From Chthoniobacterales bacterium (GTDB lineage Bacteria > Verrucomicrobiota > Verrucomicrobiia > Chthoniobacterales > JAATET01): a stretch of DNA of 64,000 bases. Shown piece by piece: positions 31,919-40,324 of the stretch (positions are counted from its first letter, which is position 1; every line of letters starts with the position of its first letter). Location of the stretch: contig JAATET010000103.1 of NCBI GenBank assembly GCA_015655545.1, forward strand, positions 1 through 64,000, written 5' to 3'. The position numbers were made by a program, and so were the translations under genes. The notes beneath the pieces were generated by a model. That model did no database searches and had not been told where the DNA came from. It saw nothing but the letters and a program-made list of their open reading frames with translations.

Positions 31919-32805
31919 TCACTTTCTCCCCCTTGTCACGCCGCGCCACGCGTGGCTTCACGTTGATCGAACTAATGGTTTCGATGACCATTCTGGTGCT
32001 GATCGTTTCCCTTTTCGCCCAAGTTGCGAACGGAATTTCCACCGCTTGGCGCCGATCGGAGGCGAAAATGGACAATTTCGCGAAGGCGCGATCTCTGTTG
32101 AACCGCTTTCAAACCGATATTGACGGAATTGTGCAGCGAGATGACTTGGCGGCCTTTCCCTCGACGGGAGACACCCCTGATCTTGCTTTCTTTACCCTTC
32201 GTCGGGGCTTTGACGTCGCTGGCGCGGCCGCCAACACCCGTCCCCTCTCCTATATCAAATTTGATTCGTCCGGCTCCGATGCAAAATTGATGCGAAACGA
32301 TGTCTCATTTGATTTTACCACCGCTTCGAATATTTTTGCTGACCCGCCCGCTGTCGTGACGACCGGTTCCCCCGCTCTTCCCGTGTCGGTTCCGCCCGGA
32401 TTGGCCGGAACGGGGTTTGAAATCAGTGACGGAATTCTTGCTTTCAAGTGGGCGTTTCTTACCGACGAAGGAAAGTATTCCTCCACTTATTACTCGGCCG
32501 GCCCTCCGGTTCATCGAGCCATCGGCATCACGATTTCCATGGTGGTTGCCGACGATCGCGCTGTTCGCGGACTCGAGGCAACGAACAAACTAAATGCCGT
32601 AATAAGTGACTTAGCCAATGAGTATGAGGCCCCCGGGGTTGCTCCAGGAACCCAGAATTGGAATCCTCAGAAAAAATGGGAGGATGCCCTTGGTCTCCAT
32701 CCTGGCGCCTCGGGAAGCATTATTGGGAGCATAGGATCGTCGCGATTTGTCCAAAACGTGCGGGTGTTTCAACGCACTTATCTCTTCCCCACCAATCGTC
32801 TCTAA
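31915..32805 (+). CDS. Verru_Chthon cassette protein C, GspJ-like minor pseudopilin
   Basis: A 296-residue prepilin-like protein. Signal RATRGFTLIELMVSMTILVL: cleavage between G14 and F15, E19 as Glu5. A heptad-like stretch (WRRSEAKMDNFAKARSLLNR) follows the hydrophobic helix, then a beta-rich soluble domain with SISTAWR- and RAIGITISMVVADD-like strands that recall GspJ. Start ATG 31915 overlaps cassette B by 4 bp. It matches the Verru_Chthon_C family. Confidence 0.88.
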   Translation: MITFSPLSRRATRGFTLIELMVSMTILVLIVSLFAQVANGISTAWRRSEAKMDNFAKARSLLNRFQTDIDGIVQRDDLAAFPSTGDTPDLAFFTLRRGFDVAGAAANTRPLSYIKFDSSGSDAKLMRNDVSFDFTTASNIFADPPAVVTTGSPALPVSVPPGLAGTGFEISDGILAFKWAFLTDEGKYSSTYYSAGPPVHRAIGITISMVVADDRAVRGLEATNKLNAVISDLANEYEAPGVAPGTQNWNPQKKWEDALGLHPGASGSIIGSIGSSRFVQNVRVFQRTYLFPTNRL

Positions 32806-32819
32806 TCACCACATCTTCC

Positions 32820-35800
32820 ATGAACAAAAACTCTTTTTCTATCATGAAAATATCTCCCGATCGTCATCGGGAGGGGGTGGCGTTGGTGATCACCCTTTCC
32901 CTGCTCTTAGTGGTGACCGTCATCGTTACCGCGTTCTTTTTCCGGTCCCGATTCGACACTCAAGCCAGTTCGTCTTATTCAGGCGATCATGCAGCCCAAG
33001 AAGTTGCTCAAGGGGCTTTGGCAAATGTGGTAAGTGGCCTTTTAACTGAGGCTGCCACAAGTATTAGCACGGGTGACCTGACCGTGCACAATGACGTCAT
33101 TGAGGTTACCGACCCCATCCGGATGCTTCCGAGTCGAGCGGCTACCGGCTCGGCAAATATTTTTCCGACCCTCATTAAACAAAGTATTGCCGGAACCACC
33201 CTTTTTCCCGGCTCCACCGCAATCACCCCAAGTAGTGTCGCGAGCATCGAGGACGCCGCCAATCGTTCGGGTTTGGATGGAAACTTTTGGAATAAACCGA
33301 AATTGACCGTTACCCCCCTCGACGGAACCGCGAATTCTCCAAATTGGATTTATGTCTCCGGTGACGGAGGAAGCGTAACGAGCGCCCCAACCGGGAATTC
33401 GGTCACCTCGGATAAGAAAATCGTGGCCCGATATGCTTTTAACGTCTACGACACCGGCGGATTGCTGGACATCAACGTTGCTGGCGGCGCGGGGATTTCG
33501 GCTTATGCGGCCGGTCGTCGAGGGGGTCTTGCTTCCGTCAATCCTGACGCGTTGCCGGGTGCCTCGGGGTTGCAAGCCGCGCTTGATTCCTTTCGTTCTG
33601 ACGGAAGCTGGACCGACGACCGTCTGAGCGCAATCTTAAAGCTCAATGGGCTTCCAATCAGCACGGGAACATACCGCGAGGGATTGGACGTCGCCTATTT
33701 CAAAAATGCTTTTCTGTCCCGGCAGGATTTGCTTTCTTTCTCCCACGCCAACGGATTTGACGCTGTTCTTCCCTATCTCACGGTGTTTTCGCGGGATGTC
33801 GATGTTCCTTACATGATTTGGAATTCAAAGACCAGTCCCGGTGATCTTCCTCCTAAAAGTTCCGCATTCCCTAACTCGGCGTCCGCCGCAACCAACATCA
33901 ACGTTCCTCCTTGGAAAGGCATCGGGGACACTTCCCCTTTTAAATCTCGTTTTCCGTTGGACCGGCTTGCCCTGTTGGGATCTTCCGACGGAGGCCCCAC
34001 GGGGAGTCCTTCAGACATTCTAACCTATTTTGGTCTGACTTGGGATGGCCCAACCAAGTCTTGGAAATACCCAACCAATACGATCAAGACCCTTGATCAA
34101 ATACCCGCCGGGGTCGAACCGAACTTTTTTGAAACACTTAAGGCCGCAATTTCGGTCGGATCGTTGGGTCGTCAAGCAGCTCCAGGCGCCTCGTCCTCCG
34201 ATTTGGAGGGCCCATTTGGTCTCCTAAACGGACAAAACATTCATTTGTCCGGAAAGCCCGATAGCACACAAATCGATTACTATACGGATTTACAAATATT
34301 TAGAATCGGGGCAAATATTATCGACCAATGGGACTACGATGGTTTCCCGACCCGTATCACAGTCCCAACAATCGGCTTTCTTAGAGAGCTGGTTATTTTT
34401 GGCGTTGAAGATTTGCCTTATTTGCACGCTGCACGGGAGAGCCCTTATGCTCCAACGACGAAGACAAAAACCGCTAACGGTGTTGATGTCGGCGAATCTT
34501 ATTTTCTCCTTCAACCACAACTTTGGAATCCCCATTCCGCTCTAAGTGGCAAGCCGGCCAATTTAAACGGCGCCCCCGCTACAGATCGAGCCCCGACCTC
34601 GCTTCGTTTGACTCCATGGAGCGCAAGTGGAACAAAAATATCGACTGGTTGGCACATGCAAAACAACCAAGCTAACACGTGGTCGAATGCTCCTTATGGG
34701 GAATTCTATTATTTGACCCCTGAAAAATCTTGGATTGGCTTTACAAATTCACCTGCTTTCCGCAACCCCATAATGCTTTTAACGCCTAGTTCATTTCCCG
34801 GGTTCAGCATAACTAATTTTGCCCAACCGCAACCAGACGGCCACTCCCCTGAAAACGAAATTCAAGGAAATTCAAGCCTGATATTTAACTCGACCGATGA
34901 CCAACCTAGCGGCAACCGCACTGGTTTTGTTCTAGCCCATTACGAGGCGCAACCATTTACGACTCCTCCTAAGGCGGGCGTAAAGAATACCCACCACACG
35001 AATGTTTTCTTGAACAGAGGTGTTCCTCTTACCCACGACGCGGTATCGTTTGCCTTGCAGTATGAATCGGGAGGAAATTGGTATACTTACGATATCATGT
35101 CGGATGTCTTGTGTAGTGGCGGCGCTTACTTAGTCAACGATTACGGCGCGGGAGTGGTGAGGCCGGACCCACGAACCGATCGCTTCAGCTCTTGGGGAAG
35201 TGCCATGGGGGCGGAGCAGACGCGTGATATTCTTAGAGCAAATAAAATTATGAACAAAACCGGCTTCGGGCTTGGAGATGGCAATCCATTTTTCAATTCT
35301 CTCGCCTATGGCGCCCCCGGTTGGAGCGCAAGCGCCAAGGCCACCGAACTTGCCACCAACAATGAAATTTCTACGTATAAAGATTCTGATGGCATTACCC
35401 GCCCGGCAAGTGGGTATTTAGGGGGGAATCCACTTTCACCTGACCCCCAAGCTCGCCCCATAGTTCTCAATCGCCCCTTTCAATCGGTTGGAGAATTGGC
35501 TTACGTCTTCCGTGACTCTCCTTGGAGAAATCTCGAACTTTACAATCCGAAAAGTGGCGACGCGGGACTACTGGAATATTTTTGCATTCATGCCACGAAC
35601 GAAAACGACCGCACCAAGTCTCCCCTTCGAGCGGGCGTGGTCAATATCAACTCGGCACTTCCCGAAGTTTTGGCCGCCGTAATTTCCGGAGCTAGCGCCA
35701 ATACTGATTTTTCCTCCAATTCTGGCGGCGGACAAGTCCAACCAACTGAAGCTAAAGCTATTGCCGACAAGATTAATGATTGGGTTACGGCAAAAACTAC

Positions 35801-36128
35801 CGACGGCGCCATGTTCCGTAGTCGGGCGGAGATAGTGGGACGGTTCGATCAGGGCAATTTTGTCGGACCTTCCAGTTCATACGAATCCTCTCTTTCATCA
35901 AAGCAATACGACAACCAGCGAAGCGTTGTTTCTCGAGCATTGAGCGACGTCATTACCACCAGTACTTGGAATCTTATGATCGATGTCGTAGCACAGTCGG
36001 GAATGCTTCCCAAAGGGAATACTCTTGATAAATTTGTGGTGACTGGTCAAAGCCGTTATTGGCTTCACATTGCCATCGACCGGACGACCGGTAAAATAGT
36101 CGATCAACGACTGGAACGGGTATTTTAA
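32820..36128 (+). CDS. Verru_Chthon cassette protein A, giant GspK-like minor pseudopilin
   Basis: A 1102-residue protein. The N-terminus REGVALVITLSLLLVVTVIV is a pilin-type hydrophobic helix in which the Glu5 of ordinary pilins is absent, as in GspK. Conserved GspK-like patches are YDTGGLLDINVAG (about residue 215), FQSVGELAYVF (about 885) and the NxN-type VVNINSALPEVLAAVI (N942, N944), which in GspK line the fold near the metal site. GspK is normally about 320 residues; this one is over three times longer through insertions. The codon use is AT-rich compared with the rest of the window. Its TAA shares one base with the ATG of the next gene. Confidence 0.88.
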   Translation: MNKNSFSIMKISPDRHREGVALVITLSLLLVVTVIVTAFFFRSRFDTQASSSYSGDHAAQEVAQGALANVVSGLLTEAATSISTGDLTVHNDVIEVTDPIRMLPSRAATGSANIFPTLIKQSIAGTTLFPGSTAITPSSVASIEDAANRSGLDGNFWNKPKLTVTPLDGTANSPNWIYVSGDGGSVTSAPTGNSVTSDKKIVARYAFNVYDTGGLLDINVAGGAGISAYAAGRRGGLASVNPDALPGASGLQAALDSFRSDGSWTDDRLSAILKLNGLPISTGTYREGLDVAYFKNAFLSRQDLLSFSHANGFDAVLPYLTVFSRDVDVPYMIWNSKTSPGDLPPKSSAFPNSASAATNINVPPWKGIGDTSPFKSRFPLDRLALLGSSDGGPTGSPSDILTYFGLTWDGPTKSWKYPTNTIKTLDQIPAGVEPNFFETLKAAISVGSLGRQAAPGASSSDLEGPFGLLNGQNIHLSGKPDSTQIDYYTDLQIFRIGANIIDQWDYDGFPTRITVPTIGFLRELVIFGVEDLPYLHAARESPYAPTTKTKTANGVDVGESYFLLQPQLWNPHSALSGKPANLNGAPATDRAPTSLRLTPWSASGTKISTGWHMQNNQANTWSNAPYGEFYYLTPEKSWIGFTNSPAFRNPIMLLTPSSFPGFSITNFAQPQPDGHSPENEIQGNSSLIFNSTDDQPSGNRTGFVLAHYEAQPFTTPPKAGVKNTHHTNVFLNRGVPLTHDAVSFALQYESGGNWYTYDIMSDVLCSGGAYLVNDYGAGVVRPDPRTDRFSSWGSAMGAEQTRDILRANKIMNKTGFGLGDGNPFFNSLAYGAPGWSASAKATELATNNEISTYKDSDGITRPASGYLGGNPLSPDPQARPIVLNRPFQSVGELAYVFRDSPWRNLELYNPKSGDAGLLEYFCIHATNENDRTKSPLRAGVVNINSALPEVLAAVISGASANTDFSSNSGGGQVQPTEAKAIADKINDWVTAKTTDGAMFRSRAEIVGRFDQGNFVGPSSSYESSLSSKQYDNQRSVVSRALSDVITTSTWNLMIDVVAQSGMLPKGNTLDKFVVTGQSRYWLHIAIDRTTGKIVDQRLERVF

Positions 36129-36904
36129 TGAAAGCCTTTGAAATTATTCTTCTTTGCTTAATAAGCGGTTCATCTTTTAGCCAAACTCCGGAGTCTGCTG
36201 ATACTCCCAAGCCTCGCGAGCCGTTAGTCAGCCGAATGCCCGCGCAGTCCGCTTGGACCATTGCCTTTTCCTACAATTCCGCCCCCGTTGGAGGGGATGC
36301 TCCATCGCAAGGAGCGAAGAACAATCCCACTCCCGAAAATCAACGGACGACAAAAACGGAGATTATAAAAAACGGCACGATTTATCGGGAAAAAGCCAGT
36401 TTTAATAGCGGACGAACGGGAGAAACTTGGTCCATCGGCAGTCTGGTCGTTTCAAATTTCTACACCGTCATCCCGGTTCCGGTGGATAGCGGAGCCATGG
36501 GAATTACCAATTTTAAAAAGTCTGATTTCGATGATGTCGCGTGGATCACGATGTCTCAGTTCAAAGGGGTAGTCGATTACAAGGGGCGGAAAGCCTTTTT
36601 ATTCAGCGGCGAAGGGGGCAAACGTAAATATAGCAACCGGGAATCCGGATTGATTCAGATTTGGAGAGATTCCCAAGGAGAGGCCCCCAAACCGGCTTTT
36701 TTAACAGGAGAAAGCCGGGTTTATTTGGATGTAGCTACCCAAGTTCCGATTGCGTTCGATAACGGCGAATTCACCGGCATTTATGCAATTAGCGCCAAGC
36801 CACCTTCGACTTTAGTCATGCCAAAAGATTTTCAAGATGTAATGCGCGAGCGCATTGCGTTCATGAAAGCCTATGGATCGGATCCCACAAAAAGTGATCA
36901 ATAG
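36128..36904 (+). CDS. Secreted protein coupled to the Verru_Chthon cassette
   Basis: A 258-residue protein with a signal peptide (MKAFEIILLCLISGSSFSQT). No family is recognised. The mature part begins with a Pro/Ser-rich linker, then a beta-rich domain (TIAFSYNSAPVGG, WSIGSLVVSNFYTVIPVPVD, GRKAFLFSGEGGKRKYSN, SRVYLDVATQVPIAFDNGE). Its ATG at 36128 overlaps the last base of the cassette A stop, so it should be made together with the pseudopilin tip proteins. It may be a substrate, chaperone or cap. Composition is AT-rich like cassette A. Confidence 0.75.
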   Translation: MKAFEIILLCLISGSSFSQTPESADTPKPREPLVSRMPAQSAWTIAFSYNSAPVGGDAPSQGAKNNPTPENQRTTKTEIIKNGTIYREKASFNSGRTGETWSIGSLVVSNFYTVIPVPVDSGAMGITNFKKSDFDDVAWITMSQFKGVVDYKGRKAFLFSGEGGKRKYSNRESGLIQIWRDSQGEAPKPAFLTGESRVYLDVATQVPIAFDNGEFTGIYAISAKPPSTLVMPKDFQDVMRERIAFMKAYGSDPTKSDQ

Positions 36905-36964
36905 TTCTGGCCACTTGGTCGATCTTGGATCGATCCCACAATAAAGTTGTAGGCGTTATAAAAT

Positions 36965-38107
36965 TTATCTTTCTAAGACCTCACGGATGCCTTTCTGATT
37001 CCGGGCGAGCGGGGAGAAATCCCAGAGAACAAATCCGGCGCCCGCGTGCGGACCGATTGTTCGTTCCAACTGCAACTGGCGGGCGATTTCGCCGATTGGC
37101 CAGTTGAACCCCTCGCCGAGTCGCTCGATGGCGATTCCGGGGTAAACTGGAATCCCCCGGGGGTTGATCGCGGGATTGCGCCACCATTTGAGTAGCGCGC
37201 TGAAGCTCTGCGGGCCGCCGTCCTTCCAGTAAAGCTGCGGGACGATGTAGTCGACCCAGCCTTGCTGCAGCCAGGCGACGGGGTCGGAATAAAGCTCGTT
37301 GAGCTGGTCGAGGCCGGCCTTTACCTCCGGCGGCTGGCCTTTTGTGTAAATGCCGAAGGGGCTGATCCCGAACAGCGCGCCGCCGCGGGCGGCATGAACG
37401 GCGGCCTGGAGGCGGCGGACCATTTGGTTGACGTTGTTGCGGCGCCAGTCGGCCTTGCCGAGGCTCCCGCCCCTGGCCAGGTAGCGGGCGTAGGTGCTCT
37501 CATCGGGGAAGGGGCCGGAAAACGTGTCCGGATACGGGTAAAAATAGTCGTCGAGATGCACGCCGGCGACGGCGTAGCGCTTCACGATGTCGTGCACGAC
37601 ATCGACGACGTAGTCCTGCACTTCGGGCGCGCCGGGATCGAGCCAGAGTTGCTTGCCGACGCGGCGGGTGAACTTCGCGAGGCGCGTGGCGGGGCTTTTC
37701 GGGCTGCGATCGGCGGCGGCGCTGGTGGCGGCGCGGTAGGGGTTGATCCACGCGTGGATGGCGAGGCCGCGTTTCCGGCCTTCGGCGATGAAAAACGCGA
37801 GCGGATCATAGCCGGGCGAACGGCCCTGCGTGCCGGTGAGGACCTTGCTCCATGGCTCGATGCCGGACTCGTAGAGCGCATCGCCCTCGGGGCGGACCTG
37901 GACCATGAGCGCGTTGAGGCGGCAGGCCTTGGCGACATCGAGGATGCGGATGATCTGGGCTTTTTGAGTGTCGGCGGAGAGGCCGGGCTTCGACGGGAAA
38001 TTGAGGTTGTAAACCGTGGCGACCCACGCGGCGCGCATCTCCGCATGGAGGGAGCCCATGAGGACGGAGAGACCGAGCAGCAACGCGGCGTAAAATCGAA
38101 AACGCAT
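36965..38107 (-). CDS. Secreted GHL10/YngK-family glycoside hydrolase-like protein
   Basis: From ATG 38107 the product is 380 residues with a signal peptide (MRFRFYAALLLGLSVLMGSL). It has the DUF187/GHL10 TIM-barrel marks: MRAAWVATVYNLNFPSKPGL, NALMVQVRPEGDALYES, LAIHAWINPYRAATS, VAGVHLDDYFYPYPDT, FGISPFGIYTKG and VDYIVPQLYWKDG. The LDD pair (VHLDDYFYP) is the likely catalytic acidic site. The family includes YngK and enzymes that cleave peptidoglycan-like or other sugar chains. It is divergent from the GH5 gene, 95 bp apart. Confidence 0.88.
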   Translation of the reverse strand: MRFRFYAALLLGLSVLMGSLHAEMRAAWVATVYNLNFPSKPGLSADTQKAQIIRILDVAKACRLNALMVQVRPEGDALYESGIEPWSKVLTGTQGRSPGYDPLAFFIAEGRKRGLAIHAWINPYRAATSAAADRSPKSPATRLAKFTRRVGKQLWLDPGAPEVQDYVVDVVHDIVKRYAVAGVHLDDYFYPYPDTFSGPFPDESTYARYLARGGSLGKADWRRNNVNQMVRRLQAAVHAARGGALFGISPFGIYTKGQPPEVKAGLDQLNELYSDPVAWLQQGWVDYIVPQLYWKDGGPQSFSALLKWWRNPAINPRGIPVYPGIAIERLGEGFNWPIGEIARQLQLERTIGPHAGAGFVLWDFSPLARNQKGIREVLER

Positions 38108-38202
38108 GCGCGCAAAATGAACCGCTTTTTCCCGGATGGCGACTTCGGAATTGGCAGCGCTTCCCCCGGTCGATACCATGCGGGAGCGCGTCTCGCGTGC
38201 TC

Positions 38203-39495
38203 ATGTCCAGAATCGCCGCCCTTCTTTTTTTCGCGCTGCTGAATCTCGCGCCGGCGCGCGCCGACGGGCCATTCGCCGGCGTACGCGGGCCGGAAATCGT
38301 CGCGCCGAATGGCGAGCCGCTCTTGCTCAAAGGCGTGAATCTCGGCAACTGGCTGCTGCCGGAGGGCTACATGTTCAAGACCGGCCAGATGAATTCGCCG
38401 CGTCTGCTCACCGAGCTGCTCAATGAGCTGATCGGCCCCGCCGCCACGAGAGAATTCTGGCAAAAATATCTCGATGCCTACGTCACCGCGGCGGATATCC
38501 ATTTCCTGAAGACAGCGGGCGTGAATTCGTTGCGGGTTCCCTTCAATTACCGGCTTTTTACGAACGAAGATTACTTGGGCGGTAGCGACGCCTCCCGCGG
38601 CTTCGCCTTGCTCGACCGGCTCGTCGCGTGGTGCAAGGCCGAGCAGATCTATCTTATCCTCGACATGCACTCCGCGCCGGGCGGACAGACGGGCGACAAC
38701 ATCGATGACAGCTATGGCTATCCCTATCTTTTCGAGAGCGAGGCCGATCAGCAGCTCACCGTCGATATTTGGAAAGAAATCGCCGGTCATTATGCCGACG
38801 AGCCGGCCGTCATCGGCTACGATCTGCTCAACGAGCCGATCGCGCCCTTTTTCGACAAGGCCTCGTTGAATCCGAAGCTCGAGCCGCTCTACAAGCGGAT
38901 CGCGGCCGCGATTCGCACGGTGGACAAGAACCACCTTCTTTTCCTCGGCGGTGCGCAGTGGGATCAGAATTTCACGATCTTCAAAAAGCCGTTCGACAAA
39001 AAATCGGTTTACACGTTTCACAATTATTGGAGCGAGACGACGGACGACGTGCTCGAACCGTGGCTGGATTTTCGCGACCGGTATGACGTGCCGGTTTATT
39101 GCGGGGAAACCGGCGAGAACAACGATGCGTGGATTCGCGATTTTCGAAAACTGCTCGACCGCAATCACGTCGGCTGGGCCTTCTGGCCGTATAAAAAAAT
39201 GGAGAGTCCGGCGTGCGTGATCCAGTTTGCGCGCCCCGCGGACTATGGCTTGATCATGCAATACGCGGGCGCTCCGCGGGCGGCGTTTGTGGAAATTCGG
39301 AAGGCCCGGCCCGAGAGCCGCGAGGCGGTGAAAAAGGCGCTCGATGAGCTGCTGTTCAACTGCCGATTCGAGAATTGCAAACCGAACGCCGGCTACATCG
39401 AGGCGCTCGGATTCAAAGTCCCGGCTACGGACGCCGCTCCCGAAGACGGCGCCTCTCCCGCGCCAAAAACACCGGCAGCAACCGCGCCTCAATAA
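38203..39495 (+). CDS. Secreted GH5 cellulase-like glycoside hydrolase
   Basis: A 430-residue protein with a signal peptide (residues 1-20) and a GH5 TIM barrel. The acid/base is E211 in YDLLNEPI, the nucleophile is E302 in VYCGETGEN, and the conserved GVNLGNWLLPEGYM and YLILDMHSAPGGQ strands are present. It likely cleaves beta-1,4- or beta-1,3/1,6-glucan; similarity in the GVNLGNWLLPE start recalls exo-beta-glucanases. The last 71 bp overlap the convergent mini-RNase III-like gene. The C-terminal tail is Pro/Ala-rich. Confidence 0.9.
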   Translation: MSRIAALLFFALLNLAPARADGPFAGVRGPEIVAPNGEPLLLKGVNLGNWLLPEGYMFKTGQMNSPRLLTELLNELIGPAATREFWQKYLDAYVTAADIHFLKTAGVNSLRVPFNYRLFTNEDYLGGSDASRGFALLDRLVAWCKAEQIYLILDMHSAPGGQTGDNIDDSYGYPYLFESEADQQLTVDIWKEIAGHYADEPAVIGYDLLNEPIAPFFDKASLNPKLEPLYKRIAAAIRTVDKNHLLFLGGAQWDQNFTIFKKPFDKKSVYTFHNYWSETTDDVLEPWLDFRDRYDVPVYCGETGENNDAWIRDFRKLLDRNHVGWAFWPYKKMESPACVIQFARPADYGLIMQYAGAPRAAFVEIRKARPESREAVKKALDELLFNCRFENCKPNAGYIEALGFKVPATDAAPEDGASPAPKTPAATAPQ

Positions 39496-39772
39496 AGGCG
39501 AAGCCCGCCGCGAGGCCGTCCTTTTCATAGACGATTCCGATTTCCGCCTCGACCTCGGTGGGATTGCCGAACGCGGAGAGAAAATGATTCGACGTGAAGG
39601 CGGTGAGGCGTTCGCCATCCATCGCGCCGCGCTCGCGCAGGATCCATTCGCGCGCGTAGAGGCTCAGCACGGCATCGCCGATCCAGGCGGCGTTTCGCGT
39701 TTCGGCGGAGGGTTTTTTCGGCACGCGACGCAGGCTCACGCAGCGGCGCGGCGGAGGCAATGACGATCGCAA
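39425..39772 (-). CDS. Mini-ribonuclease III-like RNase III-domain protein
   Basis: A 115-residue maximal frame beginning at TTG 39772; GTG 39739 is an alternative start that loses only 11 residues. The core NAAWIGDAVLSLYAREW has the D of the RNase III signature, and GNPTEVEAEIGIVYEKDGL supplies the late Glu. There is no double-stranded RNA-binding domain, as in mini-III that trims 23S rRNA. The gene overlaps the GH5 gene end-to-end by 71 bp on opposite strands. Both frames seem real: this one keeps the RNase III signature, and the overlapped part of GH5 is only its low-complexity tail. Confidence 0.7.
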   Translation of the reverse strand: MRSSLPPPRRCVSLRRVPKKPSAETRNAAWIGDAVLSLYAREWILRERGAMDGERLTAFTSNHFLSAFGNPTEVEAEIGIVYEKDGLAAGFAFIEARLLPVFLARERRRLRERRP

Positions 39773-39828
39773 GGGTGCGATGGAATATTCGGTTTTGCGC
39801 GCGGGGAGTTTTTCGTTAGAGGAGACGC

Positions 39829-40269
39829 ATGCGCGACGAATTCATGCAGGCGGCCATCGACGAAGCGAAGCAGGGACTGGCCGAGGGCGGCATTCCCATC
39901 GGCTCGGTGATCGTCCACCGCGGGAAAATCATCGGCCGCGGCCACAACATGCGCGTGCAAAATGGCGACCCGCTGCTCCACGGCGAGATGAGCGCATTCA
40001 AGGACGCGGGCCGCCAGCCGGCGTCGGTCTATCGCGAGTGCGTGCTCTACACGACGCTCTCGCCCTGCCCGATGTGCAGCGGCACGTCGCTGCTCTACAA
40101 GATTCCGAAAATCATCATCGGTGAGAACGTCACCTTCATGGGCGGCGAGGATTGGCTGCGCGGTCAAGGCGTCGAACTCGTCGTGCTCCAGGACGAGGAG
40201 TGCGTCCGGATGATGCGCGACTTCATCGCGGCCAGGCCGGAGCTTTGGAACGAGGACATCGCGGTCTGA
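39829..40269 (+). CDS. Cytosine-deaminase-like nucleoside deaminase (yeast FCY1 type)
   Basis: A 146-residue zinc deaminase. Zinc and proton-shuttle residues are H51 and E53 in LLHGEMSAF and C80, C83 in SPCPMC. The C-terminal half (IIIGENVTFMGGEDWLRGQG, VVLQDEECVRMMRDFI, ARPELWNEDI) resembles yeast cytosine deaminase Fcy1 more than bacterial CodA, which is an unrelated fold. It probably deaminates cytosine to uracil; guanine deaminase is an alternative. The start ATG 39829 follows GAGGAGACGC. Confidence 0.88.
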   Translation: MRDEFMQAAIDEAKQGLAEGGIPIGSVIVHRGKIIGRGHNMRVQNGDPLLHGEMSAFKDAGRQPASVYRECVLYTTLSPCPMCSGTSLLYKIPKIIIGENVTFMGGEDWLRGQGVELVVLQDEECVRMMRDFIAARPELWNEDIAV

Positions 40270-40324
40270 TCGGCGGGACGGCCGCGAGGAGCGAACCCGA
40301 TCCCGGCGTAAAATCTTCCGGGCA

